From NCBI GenBank assembly GCA_030690945.1, contig JAUYFM010000004.1, positions 25,718-89,717 of the forward strand: DNA of 64,000 nt. Reading direction: 5' to 3'. Source of the DNA: Smithellaceae bacterium (GTDB lineage Bacteria; Desulfobacterota; Syntrophia; Syntrophales; Smithellaceae). The position numbers were made by a program, and so were the translations under genes. Numbering within the stretch: position 1 is the first letter of the stretch; each line of letters begins with the position of its first letter. Shown piece by piece: positions 1 to 9,199 of the stretch. The notes under the pieces are model-generated. The model saw only the letters and a program-made list of their open reading frames with translations. It was not told where the DNA came from and made no database searches.

Positions 1-2
1 AA

Positions 3-689
3 ACAGACCTGACCCGGACGCTCGAGACGATATTATCGCAAAACCCGAACGTGAGATTCCGGCTCAGCTCCATCGAACCCAACGAAATATCGGATGAACT
101 GCTGTCTCTTTTCGGCAAACACGAAAACCTTTGTCCTCACCTGCATATCCCGCTGCAGAGCGGCGATGATTCCATTTTGAAAATGATGAAACGTCAATAC
201 GATACGTCATTTTATCGCGCACTCATTGAAAAAGTGGCAAAAACGGTGAGTGATATCGCCATCGGGATCGACGTCATGGTCGGCTTTCCCGGCGAAGGCG
301 AAAAGGAATTCGGCCACACATTAAAGTTACTGGAAGAACTGCCCGCGGCCTACCTGCACGTCTTCCCTTATTCTGAAAGACCCGGAACGGCCGCGCTGGC
401 CATACAGCCCAAGGTTCCGGAGAAAATCAAGAAAGAACGGGCCGCGATCCTGCGGGAACTCGGCATGAAAAAAAGAGAGACATTTTCCCTCAGGTTTCCG
501 GGGAAAACACTACCGGTTCTGGTGGAACAGACCCGGGACAAAAAAACGGGGTTGCCCAAAGGTTTCTCACACAATTATCTTCCGGTACTGCTGGACAAAC
601 ACCCCTCTTCTTTAGTAAACACTATTGTCATGGCCAGAATCGAATACTATAGGGAAGGCAAACTCACAGGCAGGGTTGTTCATGGGTAA
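3..689 (+). CDS. MtaB/MiaB-family tRNA methylthiotransferase, 3' part (5' truncated by window edge)
   Basis: Frame is open from base 3 (TDLTRTLETILSQNPNVRFRLSSIEPNEI...HLHIPLQSGDDSILKMMKRQY); typical radical SAM methylthiotransferase C-terminal half. Confidence 0.85.
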   Translation, partial: TDLTRTLETILSQNPNVRFRLSSIEPNEISDELLSLFGKHENLCPHLHIPLQSGDDSILKMMKRQYDTSFYRALIEKVAKTVSDIAIGIDVMVGFPGEGEKEFGHTLKLLEELPAAYLHVFPYSERPGTAALAIQPKVPEKIKKERAAILRELGMKKRETFSLRFPGKTLPVLVEQTRDKKTGLPKGFSHNYLPVLLDKHPSSLVNTIVMARIEYYREGKLTGRVVHG

Positions 690-1398
690 CGACAGATTAA
701 AACGATTAACTGCTCTTCAGGGAAAGCTTCAATATGCTTTTCGCAATCCGGATTTGCTTTCGACCGCTCTGACGCATCGGTCCCATGTCAATGAAAATCC
801 GCAGCTTGGCGCTAGCGATAATGAAAGACTGGAATTTCTGGGTGACGCGGTTCTTGGTCTTTGCGTGAGCGACCTGCTGATGAAAAAACATGCCGACTTC
901 GATGAAGGCACGCTTTCCAAAATCCGTTCTTTACTGGTCAATGAAAAACCACTGGCGGATCTTGCGGCGGAACTTGGCCTGGGGGATTGCCTGCTTTTGG
1001 GCCGGGGAGAAGATCATTCCGGCGGGCGGACTAAAGAATCGCTGCTGGCTAACGCGCTCGAAGCGGTCATCGCCGCGATTTACCTCGATTCCAGTTTCAG
1101 CAAAACCAAAACAATTATCAAAAAACTGATGGGCCCCCTGTTGAATGATGAGGCTCTGAATGCGCAATGCTTCGATTATAAAACAGCCTTGCAGGAGCTA
1201 TGTCAGAAAAAATACAAATCCGCGCCGCTTTATGCCCTGCTTGAATCCAGCGGCCCTGATCATGACAAAACCTTTGAAGTCGAAGTAACCGTAGGCCCAG
1301 ACATTCGACAAATCGGCTACGGAAAAAGCAAAAAAGACGCGCAAAAACAGGCGGCGCAAAAAGCCTGGGAAAGTCTGCACAGTGAAAACGGCGCTTAA
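682..1398 (+). CDS. rnc: Ribonuclease III
   Basis: NERLEFLGDAVLGL signature and C-terminal dsRBD; ATG at 682 fits the family N-terminus better than the ORF-track start. Confidence 0.95.
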   Translation: MGNDRLKRLTALQGKLQYAFRNPDLLSTALTHRSHVNENPQLGASDNERLEFLGDAVLGLCVSDLLMKKHADFDEGTLSKIRSLLVNEKPLADLAAELGLGDCLLLGRGEDHSGGRTKESLLANALEAVIAAIYLDSSFSKTKTIIKKLMGPLLNDEALNAQCFDYKTALQELCQKKYKSAPLYALLESSGPDHDKTFEVEVTVGPDIRQIGYGKSKKDAQKQAAQKAWESLHSENGA

Positions 1399-2548
1399 CC
1401 CCCCACACCGGAAAGCCCTCCACCTCCGGCGCTGCGCGCCACCCCCGCCGGCGGGGGACACGGGAGGAAGTTTCCTCCTCCGGCAACCGGAAAAACCGCT
1501 GATTATCCCCATCTTCATCATGAACAGCGGATGTCCTCAGCACTGCACCTTCTGCAATGAGAAAATTGCCGCGGGGAACTTCGCTCCGGAAGTTATGAAA
1601 AGTTTTTTTGACACTGAAGTCGCCTCTTATCTGCGCTGGAATAGAGACAAGCTTAGGCGTGTGGAAATCGCCTTTTACGGTGGCAACTTTACCGGCCTTG
1701 CGCCGGACTATCAAAAGCGGCTCTTGTCCTGGGCCAATACCTATATTCAAAAAGGCCAGGTGGATTCGATCCGGATTTCCACAAGACCGGATTATATTGA
1801 TGACGACCAACTGATTTTTTTACACGCCAGCGGCGTTCGAACCATTGAAATCGGCGCTCAGACATTCAATGATGAAGTCCTTCGTTGCACCGGACGGGGG
1901 CATCATGCCCAAGCCACGATACGGGCAATGAAATTACTCAAGGCGCACGGCTTCCAAACCGGCCTGCACCTGATGGTCGGCCTGCCCGGCGACACCAGGG
2001 AAAGCTTTCGGGAAACGCTTGAGCGCACAGCCGAACTTCGGCCTGATACCGCGCGCATCCATCCTGTGCTTATTTTTGAGGACACCCAACTCGCCTCCGA
2101 CTATCGTCTCGGACACTATCAGCCCCTCAGTCTGGATGAGGCGGTGGATTGGTGCCTTCTCGCCTGGGAGACGCTTACGCCAGCGGGCATTCACATCATC
2201 CGTTTCGGCCTGCAGATGACGCCGGAAATGAGCAAAGAAGGCGCTGTACTGGCAGGCCCGATGCATCCGGCTTTCGGCAGCCTGGTCTATTCGGCCATTT
2301 TTTATTCAGCCACATTGAAATTGCTGCGTGATATTCCGAGAGAGACCAGGATATTGCGCTTTGGGGTTGTCGAACGCGACCTGTCCAATTTTCGCGGCCT
2401 TGGCAATAAGAATGCCGAAGCAATAATAAAGCTTTACCCTGACACCCAAATCGTTATAGACTCTGTTCGCGAAGGCCTTCCGGGACATCTATCGCTTCTT
2501 ATCGAAACAGGGGAATCTTTTTCTCTGGATATTCCGGGAATCATCTAA
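1382..2548 (+). CDS. Radical SAM protein, Elp3-like
   Basis: NSGCPQHCTFCNE Fe-S motif, IEIGAQTFNDEVLRCTGRGH; start codon uncertain (GTG at 1382, or further downstream). Confidence 0.85.
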   Translation: MKTALNPPHRKALHLRRCAPPPPAGDTGGSFLLRQPEKPLIIPIFIMNSGCPQHCTFCNEKIAAGNFAPEVMKSFFDTEVASYLRWNRDKLRRVEIAFYGGNFTGLAPDYQKRLLSWANTYIQKGQVDSIRISTRPDYIDDDQLIFLHASGVRTIEIGAQTFNDEVLRCTGRGHHAQATIRAMKLLKAHGFQTGLHLMVGLPGDTRESFRETLERTAELRPDTARIHPVLIFEDTQLASDYRLGHYQPLSLDEAVDWCLLAWETLTPAGIHIIRFGLQMTPEMSKEGAVLAGPMHPAFGSLVYSAIFYSATLKLLRDIPRETRILRFGVVERDLSNFRGLGNKNAEAIIKLYPDTQIVIDSVREGLPGHLSLLIETGESFSLDIPGII

Positions 2549-2558
2549 TCATTGGAGA

Positions 2559-3452
2559 ATGTTTGTGTTTAAATCCGGCTTTATCGCCATCCTCGGCCGC
2601 CCGAATGTGGGCAAATCAACGTTTTTTAACGCGATTATCGGCGACAAAATTTCCATCGTCGCCAATAAACCGCAGACCACCCGTAACCGCATCACGGGCA
2701 TTAAAAACTTTCCCGATGCGCAGTTGATCTTCCTGGACACGCCGGGAATGCACAATCCGAAGACACCGCTCAACCGGGCGATGGTTCAGGCGGCCCGGGA
2801 CACCATCGGCGACGCCGATGCGCTCTTGGTAATGGTCGAAGCCGATGCCAATATCGGACCGCACGACATTTTTTTAATCGAAGCGCTGGCCTCGGTCAAA
2901 GCGCCGGTGTTTCTGGCCATCAACAAAATTGACCGGGTTGAAAAACCCTCTCTGCTGCCGCTGATCGATCAGTACAGCAAGCTTTACAATTTTTCCGGCA
3001 TTTTTCCAATCTGCGCGTTAAAAGGCGCCGGGCACGATGAGTTGCTTAGCTGCCTGAAAGAGGCGCTGCCGGAAGGTCCGCAACTGTTCCCGGACGACAT
3101 CGCGACCGACGCCACCGAGCGGTTCATCGCGGGAGAGTTTATCCGGGAACAAATTATGCTTTTAACCCAGCAGGAAATCCCCTATGCGTCGGCAGTAACT
3201 ATTGACGCTTTCAAGGAAGACGAGGAAAAAAATCTGATTCGCATCAGCGCGACGATTTCTGTGGAAAAAGAATCGCAAAAAGCGATCATGATCGGCAAAA
3301 AAGGCGCCATGCTCAAAAAAATCGGGACGCAGGCGCGTCTTTCCATGGAAAATCTTTTCGGCGCGAAGGTTTTTCTGGAATTGTTTGTGCGCGTCAAGAA
3401 AGACTGGACCAGCTCCGACCGAATGTTACGTGAGTTCGGACTGATTAAATAG
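2559..3452 (+). CDS. era: GTPase Era
   Basis: GRPNVGKSTFFN, DTPGMH, NKID, C-terminal KH domain (IGKKGAMLKKIGTQAR). Confidence 0.96.
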   Translation: MFVFKSGFIAILGRPNVGKSTFFNAIIGDKISIVANKPQTTRNRITGIKNFPDAQLIFLDTPGMHNPKTPLNRAMVQAARDTIGDADALLVMVEADANIGPHDIFLIEALASVKAPVFLAINKIDRVEKPSLLPLIDQYSKLYNFSGIFPICALKGAGHDELLSCLKEALPEGPQLFPDDIATDATERFIAGEFIREQIMLLTQQEIPYASAVTIDAFKEDEEKNLIRISATISVEKESQKAIMIGKKGAMLKKIGTQARLSMENLFGAKVFLELFVRVKKDWTSSDRMLREFGLIK

Positions 3453-3460
3453 AGGTTTCC

Positions 3461-4780
3461 ATGCAGGCAAAACCCGTTATCGCCATCGTCGGCCGTCCCA
3501 ATGTGGGCAAATCAACCCTCTTTAACCGCATCGCGGGAAGGCAGAAGGCTATCGTCATCGACGAACCGGGCGCGACGCGAGACCGCAACTATATGGACTG
3601 CGTCTGGCACGATAAAGTTTTCACGCTGATTGACACCGGCGGGTTTGAACCGGTCACGGAAGAACGCATTCTGATCCAGATGCGCGAGCAGACGAACCTG
3701 GCCATTGAAGAAGCGGACGTCATCATTTTTCTCATGGACGGCAAAGACGGTCTTACGCCCTCGGACATTGAAATAGCGCGGCAGTTGCGGGGCAAGGGCA
3801 AAAATGTGTTTTACACCGCCAATAAAGTGGACGGCGAGCGCCATGAAGAACTGCTCACCGAATTCTACCGGCTGGGCATCGATGCGTTTTATCCGATCTC
3901 CGCTCAGCACGGATTAGGCGTGGATGAACTGCTGGCCGTTCTGACAGAAGATTTCCCCAAAGTCGTTGAGAGGAATGAGGAGGGGGATAAGCCGATTGCC
4001 GTGGCAATTGTCGGCAAACCCAATGTCGGCAAATCATCGCTGATCAATCTGATTTGCGGTAAGGAAAGAAGTATCGCCAATCCCACGCCGGGCACAACAC
4101 GCGACGCCGTTGACACCATCGTCAAAGTGCATGGCAAACAATACCTGATGATCGACACGGCGGGAATCCGCCGGAAAAACAAGATCAGCCTGACCTTGGA
4201 AAAATACAGCGTCGTCCAGGCGCTCAAAACGATCAACCGTTGCGATATCGCCCTGGTGTTGATTGACGCGGAAGAAGGCATCACCGAACAGGACGCCAAA
4301 ATCGTCGGTCTGGCTTACGAACGCGGTAAGGCTTGTATTATTATCGTCAACAAATGGGATAAAATCGAAAAAGACAACGCCTCTGTGGGTAAGTTTGTTG
4401 AAAAGATTCACGATGAAATCAAGTTCATGGATTACGCGCCCATTCTTTTCATCTCGGCACTGACCGGACAACGCGCGCCCAAGATTTTCAGCATGATTGA
4501 CGAAGTTTACGCCCAATATACAAAGCGAGTGGACACATCGCCTTTAAATGATCTGGTGGAGAAGTCCGTTAGCAGAAATCCGATGGCGCGCGCTCACAAC
4601 CGCTCCATGAGCATTTCCTACGCGACACAAACCAATACCAAACCGCCGACTTTTGTCTTTTTTGTCTCGAACCCCAGGGGCATCCACTTTTCCTATGAGC
4701 GCTATCTGATGAATCAAATTCGCTCCGAATTCGGGTTTGACAAAGTCCCGCTGAAACTGATCTTCCGCAAAAAACGATAA
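3461..4780 (+). CDS. der: GTPase Der (EngA)
   Basis: Two tandem GTPase domains (GRPNVGKSTLFN and GKPNVGKSSLIN) and KH-like C-terminus. Confidence 0.97.
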   Translation: MQAKPVIAIVGRPNVGKSTLFNRIAGRQKAIVIDEPGATRDRNYMDCVWHDKVFTLIDTGGFEPVTEERILIQMREQTNLAIEEADVIIFLMDGKDGLTPSDIEIARQLRGKGKNVFYTANKVDGERHEELLTEFYRLGIDAFYPISAQHGLGVDELLAVLTEDFPKVVERNEEGDKPIAVAIVGKPNVGKSSLINLICGKERSIANPTPGTTRDAVDTIVKVHGKQYLMIDTAGIRRKNKISLTLEKYSVVQALKTINRCDIALVLIDAEEGITEQDAKIVGLAYERGKACIIIVNKWDKIEKDNASVGKFVEKIHDEIKFMDYAPILFISALTGQRAPKIFSMIDEVYAQYTKRVDTSPLNDLVEKSVSRNPMARAHNRSMSISYATQTNTKPPTFVFFVSNPRGIHFSYERYLMNQIRSEFGFDKVPLKLIFRKKR

Positions 4781-4904
4781 CGACAGCCGCCACGTCGATT
4801 GCGGAAAGATGACCCGAGACCTTTGAAAAACGCCTCATTTGTCATTACGCCCATTGCGAGTGACAGGTGAAACGGCGTTCAGCTTCTAAAAAGGATGAAA
4901 CAGA

Positions 4905-5435
4905 ATGAAAGGATCCTTAAAACAAATAATAATGCTGGCCATACTTAACAGGTACATCCTTATACTTTTCAACTTTATCCTATGCGCAATAATCGTTTCG
5001 ATCGTTATGGAATTTATTACCCTGGTCAGGACACCTGAAAACGACATTAAAGAAATGGTGGAAATGTGCAATGGCATCGCAATCATTCTTTATGGGTACG
5101 GGGTAGCGCTTGAATCCAGAGCACCCCTTATGAGGTACCTCAAACTATATCCTGATTTTGCCACCCCGCTCCAGACCGGGGTCGACGAACTGTGTCATAA
5201 ATATGGGATATTTATATTGTTGCTGGCCCTTGCCCAGGAAGTGCTGGTGCACCTTGTCACCATACCAAACCGCGTACTTAATACGGCTGGCAAGGAATTC
5301 TATATTTTTTCAATCTGTATAACAGTGCTGATGTTTGTTTCTTTCCTTCTCCTGCGCCTGACGGTAATGGCGGTACTTCCTGCCCGATTGATCGCGGCGT
5401 ATGGTAAAGAACAAACTTCGACGGTGGACCGTTGA
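4905..5435 (+). CDS. Hypothetical integral membrane protein
   Basis: Several hydrophobic segments; clean ORF between der and the chagasin-like gene. Confidence 0.6.
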   Translation: MKGSLKQIIMLAILNRYILILFNFILCAIIVSIVMEFITLVRTPENDIKEMVEMCNGIAIILYGYGVALESRAPLMRYLKLYPDFATPLQTGVDELCHKYGIFILLLALAQEVLVHLVTIPNRVLNTAGKEFYIFSICITVLMFVSFLLLRLTVMAVLPARLIAAYGKEQTSTVDR

Positions 5436-5519
5436 AACGCGCAATGGTGAACAAATGCTAATTATTCCCAATTAGATTTAATACGGGGAAAAGAAAACAG
5501 GTAATACAGGAGGGGTGAG

Positions 5520-6173
5520 ATGAGAGCGCTGATGAATGTATTGATGGGATTACTGGGGCTATTTATATTTGCGGCTCTTCCGGTTGCTGCCGCGACAATC
5601 GAGCTAACCGAAAAGGACAATGGGGCCGTTATGAAAGTGCAACCGGGAGATCAGATCAAGGTAACGGTGCAGGGCAACCCTACCACCGGCTATACTTGGG
5701 AGTTGGCCGCTATATGCGTTGACGTTCTGGAACCGGGATTGGAACCGGAATACGTCCGGGATTCAACCATGCTGGGAGCGGGGGGGAGATTCACCTTCCA
5801 ATTCACGGCACGCAGTCAGGGATACACCAAGGTGATTCTTGCCTATCTCAGAACCTGGGAAAAGGATAGACCGCCGGTAAAGACCTTTGAGATGACTGCG
5901 GATGTGAATTCATCACAGGGAAAAAAGCCGGTGACCACGGTGCATTACCTGTCGAACAATGGCAAAACGCTTACAGCATCATTTGACCCGAACACCAACC
6001 AGATTCAGGTGACCCTGCCGGATGGGCGAACGGTTTTATTACCCGCGGCTATTTCAGCATCCGGAGCCCGCTACAGCAATGCCTACGAAACATTCTGGGA
6101 TCATCAGGGAAAGGGCATCTACACCAAAGGGGATAAGGTTATCTTCGAGGGAACGGTCCAGGCCGGGAAATAG
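5520..6173 (+). CDS. Secreted chagasin (I42)-like domain fused to MliC-like lysozyme-inhibitor domain
   Basis: Signal peptide; NPTTGYTWEL and YLRTWEK chagasin motifs; then YLSNNGKTLTASF...VTLPDGRTVLLP...SASGARYSN...FWDHQGKG...VIFEGTV resembling MliC. Confidence 0.75.
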   Translation: MRALMNVLMGLLGLFIFAALPVAAATIELTEKDNGAVMKVQPGDQIKVTVQGNPTTGYTWELAAICVDVLEPGLEPEYVRDSTMLGAGGRFTFQFTARSQGYTKVILAYLRTWEKDRPPVKTFEMTADVNSSQGKKPVTTVHYLSNNGKTLTASFDPNTNQIQVTLPDGRTVLLPAAISASGARYSNAYETFWDHQGKGIYTKGDKVIFEGTVQAGK

Positions 6174-6276
6174 TCCGGCCGCCGGTACCTGAACACTTTT
6201 TCGGACTGTGTCCACAATACCGGGTGTCGAGGTAATATCTCCACATGTGTGGGACAATGCAACCTTCTTGAAATAT

Positions 6277-6305
6277 TTGACAGTGTACCCCGTATGTGCT
6301 ACATT
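6277..6305 (+). promoter_or_regulatory. Putative sigma-70 promoter of the toxin-antitoxin pair
   Basis: TTGACA (6277-6282), 17-nt spacer, TACATT (6300-6305), upstream of ATG 6330. Confidence 0.55.
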
Positions 6306-6329
6306 GGTACCACAAGGAGGAATAAAATC

Positions 6330-6605
6330 ATGGCTAAAACAGCGACTAAAATAAAAAGCGCTATGGTTCGCGCTCGTATTGAACCAGAATTAAAGACAAG
6401 GGTGGAGAAATATTTTGATATTTTAGGCCTATCAACAACGCAAGCAATTACGTTGTTCTTCAAACAAGTGGAACTTCATCACGGCTTGCCTTTTGAAATA
6501 AATATTCCCAATGCCGAAACTATGGCGGCCATAAAAGAAATTGAAGATGGCGGCGGAAGACAATTCGAAAATGCAGAAGAATTATTCACGCATCTCGGTA
6601 TTTGA
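6330..6605 (+). CDS. RelB/DinJ-family antitoxin
   Basis: RARIEPELKTRVEKYFDILGLSTTQAITLFFKQVELHHGLPFEI, a RelB/DinJ ribbon-helix-helix signature; AAGGAGG upstream. Confidence 0.88.
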   Translation: MAKTATKIKSAMVRARIEPELKTRVEKYFDILGLSTTQAITLFFKQVELHHGLPFEINIPNAETMAAIKEIEDGGGRQFENAEELFTHLGI

Positions 6606-6607
6606 TA

Positions 6608-6880
6608 ATGAAGCGAGTCCATAGCAGCACTGCGTTTGAAAAAGACATTGAAAGGTTGATTAGAAGAAACAAGGATATGGAAAAGCTTAAATCCGTAATA
6701 CGTTCTCTTTTGCGTGGAGAAAAATTAGATAAAACATATCGGGACCATAAATTGACGGGAAATTATTACGGTTGCAGAGATTGTCATGTGGAATCAGATT
6801 GGTTGCTAATTTACAAATATGATGAAGAAACTTTATTCCTTATAAGAACCGGAACACATTCAGACTTATTTAAAAAGTAG
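6608..6880 (+). CDS. YafQ/RelE-family toxin
   Basis: DHKLTGNYYGCRDCHVESDWLLIYK...LFLIRTGTHSDLF is YafQ-like; directly follows the antitoxin. Confidence 0.88.
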   Translation: MKRVHSSTAFEKDIERLIRRNKDMEKLKSVIRSLLRGEKLDKTYRDHKLTGNYYGCRDCHVESDWLLIYKYDEETLFLIRTGTHSDLFKK

Positions 6881-7697
6881 TGCTGGCGTAATTCCGGTGA
6901 ACATAATACCGTTTTCTCACCCCCACTCACCCGCAAAGCCGGCCGCGGTGAAAAATGATCTCGGTCCGCCGCTCAAGCTCTCAGGGTTGATATTGACGAT
7001 TTTACCGCTCATAGAACATCGCCTTTATGATCATATTTATTACGTAGGCATCACCTTGTCCCTATTTTCATATATTCTGTATTGTCTCACCCTTCTCCTC
7101 CATGTTTCAACAGTTGGGTATTATTCCAGATTTTACAACGCGCTTGGCTTGCCCGCCAGCACATAATACCTTTGAAGCCAATTGGGGCTTTCGAAGTGTT
7201 TCGCTTCTTTGTTTCTAAAATCGACGGCTACGGAGGGATTATCCGGGTTTAAAAAAAGGGAACAAGGTGAGTCTGCGGCGTTTAAATCCCCGCGGCTCAT
7301 CTGGTTGCCTAATCCGGATGCAAACAGATTATTATGAACTCCTATTGCCTGCCCTCGAAGGATCGCAGGATATCGTCCATTTTATGCCCTGTTTTTTATT
7401 GACATATGAGTGCCGCTTTTCTATACTCCCTTCCCTAGAAAGCAAATTCTTATCAGAGATCAATCTTTCAAATCCCCCTTTTATAAAGGGGGACGCAGTG
7501 ATCTTACTTAAAAGCCCCGCCGACCCCTCTTTTACCCTAAAGGGCACACGAGAAAGAGGGGAGTATGTGTTCTCAAGCAGTTAGTATAGATAAAGTGGCG
7601 CGCGGTCACCGATAATCTTAAAATCTTACAGAGGTGCATATGAATACTTTGATGATGAAACAAACGATCACGTTCATTGCCTTTATCTTTTTTTGAA

Positions 7698-7770
7698 GTG
7701 GGCAAGTTTGTGGACACATCGCCGCTCCGAATTCGGGTTCGACAAAGCCCCGCTGAAACTGATCTTCCGC
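7698..7770 (+). pseudogene. Degenerate, internally deleted copy of the der 3' end
   Basis: 7723-7770 matches 4721-4768 with 2 mismatches; 7710-7723 matches 4529-4542; 7698-7711 nearly matches 4385-4398. Confidence 0.8.
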
Positions 7771-7934
7771 TCGACCGGAGATGGGGCTAACTGTAGGGCG
7801 CGGTCCCCGAACGCGCCGCTTTTCGGACTGTTCGGGGAACTGCCGCATCAACTGGATAATCAGGGACACATTTACGATGAACTAATCAGTGGCTGTCCCT
7901 CGTATATTATCCGGGTTTAAAAAAATGGAGCAGG

Positions 7935-8227
7935 GAGACCTTTGAAAAACGCCTCATTTGTCATTGCGACGAGTGCCCTCGCGTAACCTCGCGTGACTTC
8001 GTGTGAACCTCGTGTGACCTTCAGGTCATCAGGTTATTAGGATAGCGAAGCGAAGCAATCTCGTAAGCATTCGATAATTTATGAGATTGCCACCCCCTGG
8101 TCAGGGGGCGCGGCGGCTCCCGAGGGTCGCCTCGCAATGACGGGCTTTGTTTCTTCCATTAATAACCAGCTTGAAGAACTGGTAAATTGCTTGCAATGAC
8201 AGAAAGGACAGAAATTCAAAGGTCTCG
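7935..8227. mobile_element. MITE-like non-autonomous element
   Basis: Starts GAGACCTTTGAA, ends TTCAAAGGTCTC (perfect 12-bp terminal inverted repeat); subterminal gtcattgc / gcaatgac arms; no ORF. Confidence 0.6.
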
Positions 8228-8240
8228 CAAGGTGAGTCCG

Positions 8241-9188
8241 TTAGTCCACCGGTACGCCAAGTACCCGGCAGAGCAGACCCATGCGGAGGAATTGCCCGTA
8301 TTTGATCAGGTCGAAGTACACCGCCCGGGGGTCCTGGTCTATTTCCACGGGCAGTTCGTAGTCCCGGGGAAAGGGGTGCATGATGTAGGTGTCCTTCTTC
8401 ATGATCTTCATGGTCGAAGGCGTGAGGCGGAAGATTTCTCTGGACCGGCCATAATCGTCGGTCCCGTTGGTAAAGTGATCTTTGGGTATCTGGGTAAGAT
8501 AGAGAATATCCGCCTTCGAGACGATCTCCTTAAATTCTTCCGCATGATCCAGAGACTCATGGTAGGGGATATTGTTTTCCCGCAGATATTCCTTCATGTC
8601 GTCCTGAATCTTCAAAACCCGCGGAGAGGCGAAGTAGATTTTGATGCCCGAGTATTTGGCCAGAAAATAGGTCAGGGAACGAATCGTCCGGCTGTTCATC
8701 AAGTCGCCGATAAAGGCGATGGAAAGGCCGTCAATCCCCCCTTTCAGCTTTTCGATGCAGTACAGATCAATTAAGGCCTGGGTGGGATGCTGGGCCGGCC
8801 CGTCGCCGCCGTTGATGATCGGCACAAAGGAAACCTCCGCCGCCCGTTTTGCCGAACCGCTCAGGTAATGGCGCAGGACAATCACATCTACCAGGGAACT
8901 CACCACGCGCACCGTATCTTCGAAATCCCCTCCCACCAGTTCGGAAGAGAAGGTTTCCGGAAAATCGACGTGGCTCACATTTCCGCCAAGGCGCTTCATG
9001 GCGCTGTCAAAGGCGAGATTGGTCCGCATGGATTTGACGAAAAAAAGATTGCCCAGGATTTTCCCCTTCAGCAGGTCCAACGGCAAATTGCGCTCTGTCC
9101 GTTCTTTGATATGGTCGGCGGCGCTCAATATCTCCTGAAGGGCCTTTTTGTTGAATTGCTGGGCTTCGATGATATGGCTGTTCTTCAT
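8241..9188 (-). CDS. Aspartate/ornithine carbamoyltransferase-like protein
   Basis: GGDGPAQHPTQALIDLY, HPFPRDYELPVEIDQDPRAVYF, YGQFLRMGLL; phosphate-loop motif altered (FFVKSMRTNLAF). Confidence 0.85.
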   Translation of the reverse strand: MKNSHIIEAQQFNKKALQEILSAADHIKERTERNLPLDLLKGKILGNLFFVKSMRTNLAFDSAMKRLGGNVSHVDFPETFSSELVGGDFEDTVRVVSSLVDVIVLRHYLSGSAKRAAEVSFVPIINGGDGPAQHPTQALIDLYCIEKLKGGIDGLSIAFIGDLMNSRTIRSLTYFLAKYSGIKIYFASPRVLKIQDDMKEYLRENNIPYHESLDHAEEFKEIVSKADILYLTQIPKDHFTNGTDDYGRSREIFRLTPSTMKIMKKDTYIMHPFPRDYELPVEIDQDPRAVYFDLIKYGQFLRMGLLCRVLGVPVD

Positions 9189-9199
9189 GCTTACCTCCT

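Noticed and set aside
1118-1810. 230-aa minus-strand ORF over rnc and radical SAM genes
   Set aside because: Overlaps two confident plus-strand genes; no domain similarity recognised.
7400-7600. ORF 7267..7584 as a gene
   Set aside because: Mostly low-complexity intergenic repeat sequence (CCCCCTTTTATAAAGGGGG and AAAGGGCACACGAGAAAGAGGGG); no RBS or similarity.
7976-8040. Degenerate tandem cctcgcgtga/cttcgtgtga units, with a similar stretch near 32091
   Set aside because: Too short and degenerate to call a functional array; probably part of dispersed repeats.
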